Shown here: one piece after another, positions 35,105 through 46,213 of the stretch
Layout of the letters: each line of letters starts with the position of its first letter
Position numbering within the stretch: position 1 is the first letter of the stretch
Assembly: GCF_002846415.1 (NCBI RefSeq)
Contig: NZ_PJMX01000001.1
Span: 1,426,001 to 1,490,000 of the forward strand
Length of the DNA: 64,000 bases
Reading direction: 5' to 3'
Source: Streptomyces sp. TLI_146
GTDB lineage: Bacteria > Actinomycetota > Actinomycetes > Streptomycetales > Streptomycetaceae
Translations under genes and position numbers: made by a program
Notes under the pieces: generated by a model
Database searches by the model: none
Told to the model about the DNA's origin: nothing
The model's input: the letters and a program-made list of their open reading frames with translations, nothing else

Positions 35105-35352
35105 CGGGACGTACCTCCGTAGCGGCGCTGGAAGCGCTCCACGCGGCCTGCGGTGTCCAGGACGCGCGCGGTGCCGGTGTAGAAGGGGTGGCTCGCGGAG
35201 GAGATCTCCACGTCGATGACGGGATAGGTGTGACCGTCGTCCCACTCGACGGTCTTCTCGCTGGTGGCGGTCGACCGGGTCAGGAAGGCGAATCCGGCGG
35301 CGCGGTCGCGGAAGACGACCGGCCCGTACGAGGGGTGGATACCGGGCTTCAT
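35101..35352 (-). CDS. rpmE2: 50S ribosomal protein L31 type B
   Basis: An 83-residue L31 with [20 protein letters not shown] and [10 protein letters not shown]. It lacks the CxxC zinc site of L31 type A, so it is the zinc-independent form that replaces the zinc-bound one in zinc starvation. It lies 5 nt downstream of rpmG and overlaps the cobW-like gene by 4 nt. Confidence 0.96.
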   Translation of the reverse strand: MKPGIHPSYGPVVFRDRAAGFAFLTRSTATSEKTVEWDDGHTYPVIDVEISSASHPFYTGTARVLDTAGRVERFQRRYGGTSR

Positions 35353-35357
35353 CGGGT

Positions 35358-35522
35358 TCAGCGCTCCTCTCGGAAGTCGACGTGACGGCCCACGACCGGG
35401 TCGTACTTGCGCAGCGTGAGCCGGTCGGGATCGTTGCGGCGGTTCTTGCGGGTGACATAGGTGAAGCCGGTGCCTGCGGTGGAGCGCAGCTTGATCACCG
35501 GGCGCAGTTCGTTGCGTGCCAT
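35358..35522 (-). CDS. rpmG: 50S ribosomal protein L33, paralogue
   Basis: A 54-residue L33 ([20 protein letters not shown], then [17 protein letters not shown]) without the two CxxC pairs of the zinc-bound form. First gene of the minus-strand operon; its start is 15 nt from a Zur-box-like sequence shared with divergent rpmB. Confidence 0.95.
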   Translation of the reverse strand: MARNELRPVIKLRSTAGTGFTYVTRKNRRNDPDRLTLRKYDPVVGRHVDFREER

Positions 35523-35536
35523 GGGAACCACTATAC

Positions 35537-35550
35537 CGAAATGGTTTTCA
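35537..35550. promoter_or_regulatory. Zur box-like operator
   Basis: CGAAATGGTTTTCA (reverse TGAAAACCATTTCG) lies between divergent rpmG and rpmB. The A/T-rich TGAAAA...TTTC pattern resembles actinobacterial Zur sites and is conspicuous in this GC-rich sequence. Assignment rests on this likeness and the gene content. Confidence 0.65.
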
Positions 35551-35607
35551 TTACCGTTAAGGTGGTGACGTACGGAACACCGTCGGCCACGAAGGAGCCC
35601 CTCTCCC

Positions 35608-35844
35608 ATGTCCGCCCACTGCCAACTCACCGGCCGCGAGCCCGGGTTCGGCAACGCCGTCTCGCACTCCCACCGCCGCACCCGGCGGCGGTTCGACCCG
35701 AACATCCAGCACAAGCGGTACTGGCTGCCCAGCGAGCGGCGCCATATCCGCCTCACCCTCAGCGCCAAGGGCGTCAAGACCGTCGACACCATCGGGATCG
35801 AGCGGGCCGTCGCCCGTATCCGGGCCCGCGGGGGCAAGGTCTGA
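35608..35844 (+). CDS. rpmB: 50S ribosomal protein L28, paralogue
   Basis: A 78-residue L28 ([20 protein letters not shown], then [17 protein letters not shown]). Only one Cys remains, so the zinc ribbon is lost. It overlaps rpsN by one base (TGATG) and is divergent from rpmG across the Zur box. Confidence 0.95.
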   Translation: MSAHCQLTGREPGFGNAVSHSHRRTRRRFDPNIQHKRYWLPSERRHIRLTLSAKGVKTVDTIGIERAVARIRARGGKV

Positions 35845-36149
35845 TGGCCAAGAAGAGCAAGATCGCCAAGAACGAGCGGCGCCGGGTGACCGTGGCGCGG
35901 TACGCGGTCCGGCGAGCCGCGCTGAAGGCGATCATCCGCGACCCCCGCAGCTCCGACGAGGAGCGCGAAGCGGCCCTGACCGAACTGCGCCGCCAGCCCC
36001 GTGACGCCAGTGCCACCCGCGTCCGCAACCGGGACTCGATCGACGGCCGCCCCCGCGGCCATCTGCGCACGTTCGGCCTCTCCCGGATCAACGTCCGCGC
36101 CCAGGCCCACGCCGGGCTCCTGCCCGGGGTGCGCAAGTCGAGCTGGTGA
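35844..36149 (+). CDS. rpsN: 30S ribosomal protein S14, zinc-independent
   Basis: A 101-residue S14 of the long form ([38 protein letters not shown]). No CxxC pairs, so it is the zinc-free paralogue. It is coupled to rpmB and followed by a strong hairpin. Confidence 0.96.
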   Translation: MAKKSKIAKNERRRVTVARYAVRRAALKAIIRDPRSSDEEREAALTELRRQPRDASATRVRNRDSIDGRPRGHLRTFGLSRINVRAQAHAGLLPGVRKSSW

Positions 36150-36152
36150 CTG

Positions 36153-36190
36153 GATCCGGCCCTCGGCGGGCACCCGCCGAGGGCCGGATC
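36153..36190 (+). terminator. Strong intrinsic terminator after rpsN
   Basis: The arms 36153-36170 and 36173-36190 are perfectly complementary over 18 bp around a 2-nt CA centre. It starts 4 nt after the rpsN stop. No T tract follows. Confidence 0.85.
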
Positions 36191-36348
36191 GAGGTGTACA
36201 CAGAGTGACCCTCCGGCAAGCGGCAGGGACCAGAATCCGACCTTCCTGACACAGTTCCGGCCAAAGGGAAGGCGGAAAACGCGGTATCCCCGCTCCATGC
36301 GGGAGCTTGTTGTACGCGGGAAGCCCGATGGCCCGCGCGGGGGGAACG

Positions 36349-38892
36349 ATGCCGTACGACCAGGTACCGGGGACGTTCGTCGCCAGGGAGCAGGAGCGGA
36401 AACAGGTGCTGGGGGCCGTCCTGGCCAGGAAAGGCGCCGCGGTCGTCGGACCCGCCGGTGTCGGCAGGACGGCCCTGCTCACGGCCGTCGCCGCACAGCT
36501 CGGCGTCTCACGTTTCGAAGTCGTCTGGACGGCCGCCACCGAGGCGAGCCGCCAGGTCCCGTTCGGGGTCTTCCGCGCTCTGCTCGGCGTCGGCGGCCGC
36601 CTCGACCACGGGCAGGCGTACGGTCTGCTGCGCACCGAGCTCGCCCGCCGCGCGGGCCGGCGCATCCCGGTACTGGTCATCGACGACGTCCACCACCTCG
36701 ACGACGCCTCCGCCGCCCTGACGCTGAGCCTGGCCGGTGACGGGAATCCGCGCCTCGTCGTCTCCGCGCAGTCGGGGCTGCCCGCCTCCGACGCCGTCGT
36801 CGCGCTCTGGAAGGACAGCTATCTGGAGCGCTTCGACATCGCGCCGTTCGGCCTCGCGGACACGGGCCGGCTCGTGCACGCGCTGATGGAAGGCGCCGCC
36901 GCCCGTCCCACGGTCGACCTGCTGCACCAGTGGACCGGCGGGAATCCGCTCTTCCTCACCGAACTGGTCCGCCACGGCCGTGCCACGCGCCGCCTGGTCA
37001 GCGCGGGCGGCCTGTGGTGGTGGCGGGGCCCGCTGAGCGTGCCGCCCCGGCTGGCCGAGCTGTTCGAGCGCGAGCTGCGCGGCCTCGACCCGCGCCACCA
37101 GGACGCCCTGGCGGCGGTCGCCCTGGGCGAGCCGCTCGCCCTGCCCGTACTGGAGGCGGTCGCCCCGGACGTCGTGGAGAGCCTGGAGGAGCAGGGCCTG
37201 CTGTGCACGCTGGAGACCGGCGGGCAGATCCTGGTCCGGCTCGGCCAGCCGATGCTGGGCGCGGCGCTGCGCCACCGGCTGCCCCGGCTGCGGCGCCGAC
37301 GGCTCGCGGTGGCCCTGCTCGGCGCCTGCACCCCCGGCGGCCCCGACCCGGTGACCCGGGCCCGCTGGCAGCTCGACGCGCACGGCCCGGTCGACTCGGC
37401 GCTGCTGATCCGGGCCGCGGAAACGGTGTGCCGCCAAGACCCCGAGCTGGCCTGCCGCTTCGCCCGCCGGGCGCTCGAACGCTCCAGCGCCGCCGCCGTA
37501 CCGCTGGCGCACGCGCTGGTCGAGCTCGGTGACGCCGCGCAGGCCCGCAAGGTGCTGGAGCGGACGCGTGAGGCGGCGACCACACCCAGCGGGCGGCTGC
37601 GGCTGTCCACGGCCCTCGCCGCCCACCGCTGCTGGGCCGACCGCGACCCGGCGGGCGCCGCCGACGAACTCGTCGCCCTGCGCGCCGAGGCGACGGTGCC
37701 CACCGCACAGGCCGCGCTGGACGGCGTCCACGCCCTGGTCCTGCTCTTCGGCGGCCGCACCGGCGCGGCGGGGCGGCTGGCCGAGCGGGTCCTGTACGAG
37801 GCCTCCCACGGACCGGGAGTGGCCGCCGCCCGTCTGGCACTCGCCGCCTCCCTGGCCCTCACCGGGCGTACGGCGGACGCCGTGACGCTGGCCGAGGACC
37901 CGTCCCCGGACCGGGCCCTGCCGTCCTACCTGCCCGATCTCGCCCCCTCGCTGCGCGCCTTCGCCCAGCTGTGGCCCGCCTCCGACCTGCGCAGACCCGT
38001 CGGCCGCCGGGCGGTCCAAGGCGTGCCGCCAGGCGGGGAAGGGGCGTTGCTCGGCGGCTACCTCCAGTGGGTGCGCGGCCGCCGCACGGACGCGATGGCA
38101 CGGCTGCGCGAGGCGGTGGTCCAACAGGCCGGCGGCCCCCGCCTGTTCCTGACCGAGGCCTCCAGCTGGCTCGCCGTCTGTCTGGCCGAGGAGCAGCGCC
38201 CCGACTGCGCCGAGCAGGCCATCGCCCCCTGCTGGGCGGACCGGGTGGGGGTGGTTCCCGGCCAGGTGCACCGGGCGGCCGCGGTGATCGCGGCCGCGCG
38301 CGGCGACACGGCGGGCGCGGCGGTCGCGATGTGGGCGGCCGTGGACGCGGCGCGGGAGGCCGGGTGCTGGGCGGTGGAGGCCGAGTACCTGACCTATGCG
38401 GCGTGGCTGGGCCCCGCCGGACCGCCGCCCGCCGTCCTCGACCGGCTGGCCGAGGTCGTCCGCCACGTCGACGCGCCCCGGCTCGTCACGGGCGCGGAGG
38501 CCGTGCTCGCGCTGGCCCGCGGCACCGGTACGGAACTGCTCGACCACGCCGTACGCCTCGAAGCGCTCGGCCTGAGCGCGCAGGCGTGGCGGCTCGCGGA
38601 GCGCGCGGCCGCCACGCTCCAGCAGCAGGGCGGCAGCCGCCGGGGCGACGCCGTGGTGCTGGTGGGCCGGCTGCGCGAGCGGCTCGGGGTGGCTCCGCCG
38701 CCCGCCCAGCCGGTCGCGCTCACCACCCGCGAGGTGGAGATCGCCTCACTGGCCGCCGGTGGCCTGTCCGACCGGGCGATCTCCCACCGGCTCGCGGTGT
38801 CCGTCCGCACCGTCGAGAGCCACCTCACCCGGATCTACCGCAAGCTCGGCGTGCACTCCCGCCGCGACCTGCCGCCCGTGCTGCGCGGCTGA
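36349..38892 (+). CDS. LAL-type LuxR family transcriptional regulator
   Basis: An 847-residue large ATP-binding regulator: Walker A-like [14 protein letters not shown] (an Arg replaces the usual Lys), Walker B-like [12 protein letters not shown], a long helical middle, and a C-terminal LuxR helix-turn-helix ([38 protein letters not shown]). The ATG at MPYDQVPG is chosen because GGGG lies just upstream. LAL proteins are typically pathway activators of secondary-metabolite loci, and this one is next to the ABC/radical SAM locus. Its 3' end overlaps the convergent ABC gene by 147 nt. Confidence 0.9.
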   Translation: MPYDQVPGTFVAREQERKQVLGAVLARKGAAVVGPAGVGRTALLTAVAAQLGVSRFEVVWTAATEASRQVPFGVFRALLGVGGRLDHGQAYGLLRTELARRAGRRIPVLVIDDVHHLDDASAALTLSLAGDGNPRLVVSAQSGLPASDAVVALWKDSYLERFDIAPFGLADTGRLVHALMEGAAARPTVDLLHQWTGGNPLFLTELVRHGRATRRLVSAGGLWWWRGPLSVPPRLAELFERELRGLDPRHQDALAAVALGEPLALPVLEAVAPDVVESLEEQGLLCTLETGGQILVRLGQPMLGAALRHRLPRLRRRRLAVALLGACTPGGPDPVTRARWQLDAHGPVDSALLIRAAETVCRQDPELACRFARRALERSSAAAVPLAHALVELGDAAQARKVLERTREAATTPSGRLRLSTALAAHRCWADRDPAGAADELVALRAEATVPTAQAALDGVHALVLLFGGRTGAAGRLAERVLYEASHGPGVAAARLALAASLALTGRTADAVTLAEDPSPDRALPSYLPDLAPSLRAFAQLWPASDLRRPVGRRAVQGVPPGGEGALLGGYLQWVRGRRTDAMARLREAVVQQAGGPRLFLTEASSWLAVCLAEEQRPDCAEQAIAPCWADRVGVVPGQVHRAAAVIAAARGDTAGAAVAMWAAVDAAREAGCWAVEAEYLTYAAWLGPAGPPPAVLDRLAEVVRHVDAPRLVTGAEAVLALARGTGTELLDHAVRLEALGLSAQAWRLAERAAATLQQQGGSRRGDAVVLVGRLRERLGVAPPPAQPVALTTREVEIASLAAGGLSDRAISHRLAVSVRTVESHLTRIYRKLGVHSRRDLPPVLRG

Positions 38893-40678
38893 GGCGGCGG
38901 GGGCCGAGGTGTACGCGGCGGCGTGCAGCGCGTACATGTCCGCGTAGCGGCCGCCGCGCGCCAACAGGGCGGTGTGCGTGCCCTGTTCGACGATCCGGCC
39001 GCCGTCCAGGACGACGATCAGGTCCGCCTCGCGCACGGTGGTGAACCGGTGCGACACGATCACGGTGATCGTCGCCGGGCCGGACGCGCCCGCCCGCAGA
39101 TACGTGCCGAGCAACTCGGCCTCGCTGTCCGGGTCGAGGCTGGCGGCGGGCTCGTCGAGGAGGACGAGCGCGGGCCGGGTCCGCATCCGGGCACGGGCCA
39201 GCGCCAGCTTCTGCCACTGTCCCGCCGACAGGTCCGTGCCGTCGGGGAACGTCCGGCCGAGCTGGGTGTCGAGGCCCCGGCCCAGCCCCGCCACCACCTC
39301 GGCGGCCCCCGCCGACTCCAGGGCGGCCCACACCGCCGCCTCGTCGTCCAGGGCCCCGAGTTCACCGAGCCCGACCGTCTCCCGGGCGAGCAGCTCGAAC
39401 CGGCAGAAGTCCTGGAAGCAGGCCGTGATCCGCGCCGACCACTCCTGCGCGGGCATCCCGGCCAGGTCCTCGCCGCCGAACGTGATCCGCCCGGCCGACA
39501 CCGGTTGCAGCCCGGCGAGCAGCGCGATCAGCGTGGACTTGCCCGCCCCGTTGTCGCCGACCACGGCGACGGTGGTCCCGGCGGACAGGGTCAGGTCGAC
39601 GGGCCCGAGCGCCGTTTCCGTACGGCCGGGATACGTGAACGAGACGCCTTCCAGGACGAGTTCGCCCGCGGACTCCCGCACGTGATCCGGCCGCGCGGTG
39701 TCCTGCCGTGCCCCGCTTCCGCGCGCGTAGTCGACCAGCCGCAGATACAGCGCGACCGTGTCGAGCGAGCGGCGCAGCCAGCCGATCAGCCAGCCGAGGC
39801 CGGTGGTCGCGCCGACCAGCCGCGTGCTCAGCAGGAGGACCAGCACTGCCTGGCCCGCCGACCCGGTTCCGTCGACCACCGCTCGCGAGATCAGATACAG
39901 CCCTGCGATGAGCGCCGCCGCGAAGACCAGCCACCCCGCCGCGACCGCGACCGCGCCTTTGGCCCGGGCCGCCTCGCGCGGGCCGCTCGCCGCGAGGAAG
40001 GCGTCCCGGTGGCGCGCCGAGAGCTCACCGGCGAGCCGGTACAGCCGCACCTCGCGGGCCGGTGCCGGGTCGGTGGCCAGCGAGAACACGGCCCTGCGGC
40101 GGCGGTCGGCCTCGGCGCCCGCCCGCTCGGCCCCGGCCACCAGCCGCGCCTGCCGGCGGTTGGCCGCGGCCAGCGGCACGATCGTCAACGGCAGCAGCGC
40201 GAGCAGCGGATGCGCGCCCGCGAGCAGCACGAGGGCGCCCAGGAACCGGGCCACCAGGTTCGCGTTCTCCACCAGCGCGGCCAGCGCGGTGCCGAACTCC
40301 CCGCGCCGCTGGCGCACCACCTCGGCGCTGTCGAGGAACTCGGGGTCCTGGTAGTGCCCGATGTGCGGCGGAACCGAGCACAGGTTCATCAGCCTGCGGT
40401 CGAATTCGAGGCCGACGCGGTGCTGGAGCACCAGCCGCAGATCGGTGGCGATCGCGGCGGCCTGGTGCACGAAGACGGTGACGCCGAGCAGCAGCAGCCC
40501 GCCGCGCACCGCCTCGGCGCGGTCGTGGCCGCTCGCGCCGTCGACCATCCACTGGAGGCCCACCGCTTGGAGCGCCGCCACCACGTTGAGCAGCGGGGAC
40601 AGGGTCAGGACCACCAGGGCGCGCCGGGGGTCGGCCCGGACAGCGGTCCCGATCAGGAGCCGGACGGCTGCGAGGCTC

Positions 40679-40686
<8 letters not shown>
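38746..40686 (-). CDS. ABC exporter half-transporter (permease-ATPase), second
   Basis: A 646-residue half exporter. The N-terminal membrane domain has VVLTLSPLLNVVAALQAVGL and LVFAAALIAGLYLIS among its hydrophobic segments. The ATPase domain carries Walker A GDNGAGKSTL, the signature LSAGQWQKLALARAR (LSAGQ, not LSGGQ) and Walker B LVLLDEPAASLDP. GTG start, overlapping the preceding ABC gene by 8 nt. About 50 C-terminal residues beyond ALHAAAY are encoded by the antisense of the regulator and have no family character. It probably forms a heterodimer with its partner. Confidence 0.9.
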
Positions 40687-42532
<1,846 letters not shown>

Positions 42533-42585
42533 GACCGGTTCACCCTCCGCCGGACGGGCTTCGCCGGCCCTCCCGGCCGACGGGT

Positions 42586-42619
42586 GCGGTGGCCGCTCCG
42601 GGACGGAAGCGGCCACCGC
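42586..42619 (-). terminator. Hairpin between tiny peptide gene and exporters (attenuator-like)
   Basis: Perfect 12-bp arms GCGGTGGCCGCT and AGCGGCCACCGC around a 10-nt loop, 7 nt after the peptide stop and about 50 nt before the exporter start. There is no T tract, so partial read-through is likely. Such hairpins commonly separate RiPP precursor genes from downstream genes. Confidence 0.65.
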
Positions 42620-42626
42620 CTTCGCG

Positions 42627-42695
42627 TTAGCGACCGGTACCGACGGTCGGGGGCGGATACATCATGAGGCTCACCTCCTCCGTGCTCTGGGTCAC
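42627..42695 (-). CDS. Candidate very short RiPP precursor peptide
   Basis: From a GTG the frame reads VTQSTEEVSL and then MMYPPPTVGTGR before TAA, 22 residues in all. The two ATG codons inside (42665 and 42662) are preceded by an ideal Shine-Dalgarno GGAGGTGA with GGAGG 8 nt from the first, which would give only MMYPPPTVGTGR. The GTG itself has no ribosome binding site, so the 12-residue product is at least as likely. A perfect hairpin follows the stop. The exporters lie downstream and a radical SAM enzyme is divergent. Being a precursor is an inference from position and signals; I know no named family with this sequence. Confidence 0.55.
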   Translation of the reverse strand: MTQSTEEVSLMMYPPPTVGTGR

Positions 42696-42744
42696 AGGAG
42701 AGGAAGCTAGCCGCTGGACCGGGGCGAGCAGATCCGTATTCGAC

Positions 42745-42839
42745 TACGTAACTCGAAGCCTCCGCTACGCAGTTGGGGGCGCGCGGGTTGCGTACGTATC
42801 CGGCGTGCGTACGTACGCGCCCGCGCGCATTGCGTACTT
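42745..42839. promoter_or_regulatory. TGCGTA repeat array in divergent promoter
   Basis: TGCGTA occurs at 42789, 42806 and 42831 and, inverted (TACGCA), at 42766. The middle copies extend to TGCGTACGTA and TGCGTACGTACGCG, and a further TACGTA lies at 42745. They fill the spacer between the peptide/exporter genes and the radical SAM gene. They are likely binding sites for the LAL regulator or another activator. Confidence 0.55.
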
Positions 42840-42922
42840 CGCCACGGACGACCGGCGGGCCGGGCGTTCGTAGCGTGCGGATCCGGCGACGTGTGTCGCC
42901 CCCGCGGCCTGGAGGTACGCCC

Positions 42923-43975
42923 ATGGACACCGTCGAGAACCCCAACGCCATCATCTGGGACGTCACGTTCGCCTGCCCGCTGCGCTGCTACCACTGCTAT
43001 ACGGAGTCGGGGCGGCGCCCGGCGAAGAACCTCAGCCACGACGAGATGATGCGGGTCGCGGACGCGATCCTCTCGCTGGAGCCGCAGCAGATCACCCTGT
43101 GCGGAGGTGAGCCGCTGACCATCAAGCGGATCGTGGACGTCGCCCGGCACTTCGCGGACGCCGGGCTGGTGGTCTTCGTCTACACCAGCGGCTGGGCGGT
43201 GCCGACGGCGACGGTCGAGGCGCTGGCCGGGACGGTGTCCAAGATCGTGGTGAGCCTCGACGGAGCGACGGCCGCGACCCACGACCGGATACGGGGGCGC
43301 GCGCGTTCCTTCGAGCGGGCGACCGGCGCACTGGCCCGGATCGACGCGGAGGTGGGGCGCAGGCTCGCGGCGGGACTCCCGGCCCCGCGCTTCGGCATCG
43401 ACTACGTGGTGATCCGCAGCAACTTCGACGAGATGGAGCGGATGTGCGCGGAAGTGGCGCCCCGCTTCCCGCATCTGGAGACCCTGTACTTCGGGGCGGT
43501 GGTGCCCACCGGGCTCGCCAGCCGCCCGTCCTTCGTCGAGCACGAGCTGCTGCGGGACGAGCAGGTGGCCGAGCTGATCGCGCCCGAGACCCGGCGCCGG
43601 CTCCAGGCGGCCGCACCCGCGTCGGTCGCCGTGGAGACCACCGAGAACTTCGAGGTCCAGATGAACCCGGACTTCCTCGCACGCACCCCGAGCTTCCGCC
43701 CCATGGAGATCGAGCCGGACGGCGAGGTGCGCGCCATGCCGATCTACGAGGGCACGGTGGGCAGCCTCCTCACCGAGGACCCGCTGGTCCTGTGGCGGCG
43801 GTCCCGGGCGCGCTGGGACGACCCGTACGTGGTCGACTGCCTCAACGCCATCCGCACGCGCGCCGACTGGGCGGAGGCGGTGCGCCGCATCGACCTGCGG
43901 TTCGGCTCGCCCGAGGTGCGCGAGCGCATCGGGGCCCGCCCGGTCCATGTGCCGGTGGCCGGCCGGCACGGGTGA
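42923..43975 (+). CDS. Radical SAM enzyme (peptide-maturase-like)
   Basis: A 350-residue radical SAM protein. The [4Fe-4S] motif CPLRCYHC (CxxxCxxC at 18, 22 and 25) follows WDVTFA, and the SAM-binding GGEPL is at 61-65. The C-terminal region MEIEPDGEVRAMPIYEGTVGSLL has the outline of a SPASM/twitch domain, but the cysteines that would hold auxiliary clusters are absent (AMP where ACP is usual). GGAGGT precedes the ATG. With the divergent tiny peptide gene and exporters it is the probable modifying enzyme of a RiPP locus. Confidence 0.88.
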   Translation: MDTVENPNAIIWDVTFACPLRCYHCYTESGRRPAKNLSHDEMMRVADAILSLEPQQITLCGGEPLTIKRIVDVARHFADAGLVVFVYTSGWAVPTATVEALAGTVSKIVVSLDGATAATHDRIRGRARSFERATGALARIDAEVGRRLAAGLPAPRFGIDYVVIRSNFDEMERMCAEVAPRFPHLETLYFGAVVPTGLASRPSFVEHELLRDEQVAELIAPETRRRLQAAAPASVAVETTENFEVQMNPDFLARTPSFRPMEIEPDGEVRAMPIYEGTVGSLLTEDPLVLWRRSRARWDDPYVVDCLNAIRTRADWAEAVRRIDLRFGSPEVRERIGARPVHVPVAGRHG

Positions 43976-43997
43976 GCGCGGCCGGTCGCTTCGGTGG

Positions 43998-44843
43998 TCA
44001 GCGGAAGGCGTCGGCGTGGTCGTCCGCCCAGATACGGAACGAGCGCGCGGGCTTCCCGGTGATCTCCTCCACGGTGCCGGTGACCAGGTCCGACCGCGAC
44101 CGCTTCGCGGCGCTCGCGAGCAGGGCCTCCACCAGGGCGGGCGGGCGGCCGTCCGCGAGCATCCGCTCCCGGGCGACCTCCACGGGCACCTCCTCGAACC
44201 GCAGCGGGCGTCCGATCGCCTCGCCGATCGCCCGTACCTGCTCGGCCCTGCTCACGACCTCCGGGCCGGTCAGGATGTGCTTCACCGCCACCTGCCGGGG
44301 ATCGGCCAGCACCCGTACCGCCACCGCCGCGACATCGCGCTCGTGGACCACGGCGGTGGGCGCGATGTCGGGGCCGCGCACCACGCCGGTGTCCCGGATC
44401 TGCGCGGCCCAGCCGAGCGTGTTGGAGGCGATCGTGTTCGACCGCAGGACGGCCCATTCCAGCCCCGACCCTTCGATCAAGGCCTCCATGTCGGCGTGCA
44501 GTTGGTTGATGGGATCGCTCTGCCGGTCGGCGTCCTCGCGTACGCCCGACGACGAGAGATAGACGACCCGGCGCGCCTGCCGCCCGATCGCCTCCAGCAC
44601 GGCGGGCGCGCCCTCCGTGGTGAGGAACGGCCAGATCAGGAACACCGTGTCGATCTCCGCCAGCGCCGCTTCCAGCGACTCCGGCCGCGCCAGGTCCCCC
44701 GTCGCGACCTCGGCGCCGTTCAGTGCCCCGGCCGGTTGCGGCCGACGCGTCAACGCCCGTACGCCGATGCCCTCGGCCGCGAGCTGCGCGGCCACCTGGC
44801 TGCCGACGTTGCCGGTCGCGCCGGTCACCAGAATCCTGTTCAT
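43998..44843 (-). CDS. NmrA-like NAD(P)-binding protein
   Basis: A 281-residue atypical SDR: ILVTGATGNVGSQVAAQL gives the dinucleotide fold, with RALTRRPQ after strand 2 suggesting NADP. VYLSSSGV and the QLHADMEALIEGSGLEWAVLR segment fit the NmrA/azoreductase-like group, which lacks the YxxxK pair. The start is placed at MNRILVTG because the fold begins there. Function may be redox sensing or a quinone/azo reductase. Confidence 0.87.
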   Translation of the reverse strand: MNRILVTGATGNVGSQVAAQLAAEGIGVRALTRRPQPAGALNGAEVATGDLARPESLEAALAEIDTVFLIWPFLTTEGAPAVLEAIGRQARRVVYLSSSGVREDADRQSDPINQLHADMEALIEGSGLEWAVLRSNTIASNTLGWAAQIRDTGVVRGPDIAPTAVVHERDVAAVAVRVLADPRQVAVKHILTGPEVVSRAEQVRAIGEAIGRPLRFEEVPVEVARERMLADGRPPALVEALLASAAKRSRSDLVTGTVEEITGKPARSFRIWADDHADAFR

Positions 44844-44994
44844 GATCAGCTCAACGGGCAGCCGCACGGGATATTCCGCGGCCACCGCCCTCTCGGGCAC
44901 GGGTGTTGGTCCCGGCGGTCGTCACCGAGGTCGCGATCGGCCGCCGGGACCTGTGAGCGCCTGTTTTCGTAGTGCGCCCGGGAAACGGACGGTG

Positions 44995-45882
44995 TCAGAC
45001 GACCGTGAAGCCGTGGCGGGCGCCGAGCCGGGTGAGCGAGTCGCGGCCGGGGATCCCGTCCGCGTCCGGACCCGAATAGCCGCACCGCCGCTGCCAGGCG
45101 GCGTACGCCGTCTTCGTCTTGGTGCCGAAGGAGCCGTCCACCCAGGTGGCGCTGAGCAGCCCCTCGTCCCGCAGGGCGCGCTCCACGACCAGGACCTCCG
45201 CCTTGTACGTGGTACCGCCCTGCGGGAGGCCGGGGTCGCGCCTGGCCGCGGCGACCACATGGGCCAGCGAGACCTTCGCCTTCGGCGGAGCCCCGGTGAA
45301 CTCGGGCCAGGAGCCCGGGTCCTGATGGGTGTTCTCCGGCACCTGCTGGTGTCCGTACCAGCCGCCCTGGGTCTCCCACACGTGCTCGTTGCGGTGCGAG
45401 GTGAAGTCGACCGGCCGTCCCATGGGCCAGGTGTCGGGCACGCCCCAGGAGCGCACCCAGGCGTTCAGCGCCGCCCAGCCGGCGCAGGGGGTGTCGACGA
45501 GTCGGGCGTAGACCTTGCCGCCGACCCGGCAGTACGGGAAGAAGTGCGACTCGATCTGGATGACGACCGCGCCCGCTCTGTTGGTGCGGGTGCCGCCGGA
45601 TAAGTCGACCAGCGACTTGGAGCGCGAGTTCGCCGGGAAGAACTGGGTGAACGCGCCGGTGAAGGGCGACCAGAGCACATGGGGGGCGGACTTCTTGCCG
45701 TCGGGGTTGCGGCCGAACCAGTCCTGCAGGTTCCCGTACGGCACCTGGTCCTGCGGATGGGCGGCGGTGGCGTTCTTGTCCCAGGTGATGTGGGCGATCG
45801 CCTTGGCGGGGTAGGTGCTGTCGGTGGGGGCGTGGTCGCCCACGTCGATGCGTTGTGCGCCGGGCAGCCAGAGGTCGGGCAT
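44995..45882 (-). CDS. Endolysin-like amidase with peptidoglycan-binding domain
   Basis: A 295-residue protein. The N-terminal 190 residues (AIAHITWDKNATAAHP, AGAVVIQIESHFFPYC, GGWYGHQQVPENTHQDPG) resemble phage-type N-acetylmuramoyl-L-alanine amidase lysins of actinophages, with His residues at plausible metal positions. The C-terminal 60 residues (LLSATWVDGSFGTKTKTAYAAW) form a peptidoglycan-binding domain 1-like module. No signal peptide. GGAGG precedes the ATG. It could be a lone prophage remnant or a lysis/competition protein; no other phage genes are seen. Confidence 0.78.
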   Translation of the reverse strand: MPDLWLPGAQRIDVGDHAPTDSTYPAKAIAHITWDKNATAAHPQDQVPYGNLQDWFGRNPDGKKSAPHVLWSPFTGAFTQFFPANSRSKSLVDLSGGTRTNRAGAVVIQIESHFFPYCRVGGKVYARLVDTPCAGWAALNAWVRSWGVPDTWPMGRPVDFTSHRNEHVWETQGGWYGHQQVPENTHQDPGSWPEFTGAPPKAKVSLAHVVAAARRDPGLPQGGTTYKAEVLVVERALRDEGLLSATWVDGSFGTKTKTAYAAWQRRCGYSGPDADGIPGRDSLTRLGARHGFTVV

Positions 45883-46213
45883 CGGTGCCTCCAGAGCGGA
45901 GCCCCGGTCGTGCGGGGCCCGTGGGGGGAATGGGTGGGGGGCCGGCTGATGACGTCGAAGCCGAAGGCCCCCCACGGGCGCGTCCCGCCGAGGTGTTCCA
46001 TGACTCTCCGTCGACCAGCCGGGGGTCGAGGCGGAGTTGGCCTGTCATGAACAGTGTTGCGCGCAACGACCCCGCCGAAACGATTCGACGGGTCTCCTTG
46101 ACAAGGGCATTACCGGCGGCCCCGTCCGCATCGCGAGGCCGGGCCGCAGGCCTGTCCGCTGGGCCGCAGGCCGGAGTTGCCGTAGCCGGACTCCGGCCCG
46201 CGGTCGATGTCGC
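45883..46213. other. Intergenic stretch without a gene
   Basis: 331 nt with no convincing gene. It contains a 12-bp palindrome GTTGCGCGCAAC (46056-46067) and two copies of GGGCCGCAGGCC (46141 and 46161). Confidence 0.5.

Noticed and set aside
42664..42873. Plus-strand 69-codon frame overlapping the tiny peptide gene
   Set aside because: No ribosome binding site, poor composition, and it crosses the TGCGTA repeat array; more likely non-coding promoter DNA.
44995..45882. Prophage
   Set aside because: The endolysin-like gene stands alone. No integrase, terminase, capsid, tail or att site is visible on either side.
46093..46103. TTGACA promoter-like hexamer
   Set aside because: No matching -10 and no plus-strand gene follows; the next gene is on the minus strand.
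46141..46172. Two copies of GGGCCGCAGGCC as a possible att or repeat element
   Set aside because: Only two short GC-rich copies with no mobile genes nearby; consistent with chance in this composition.
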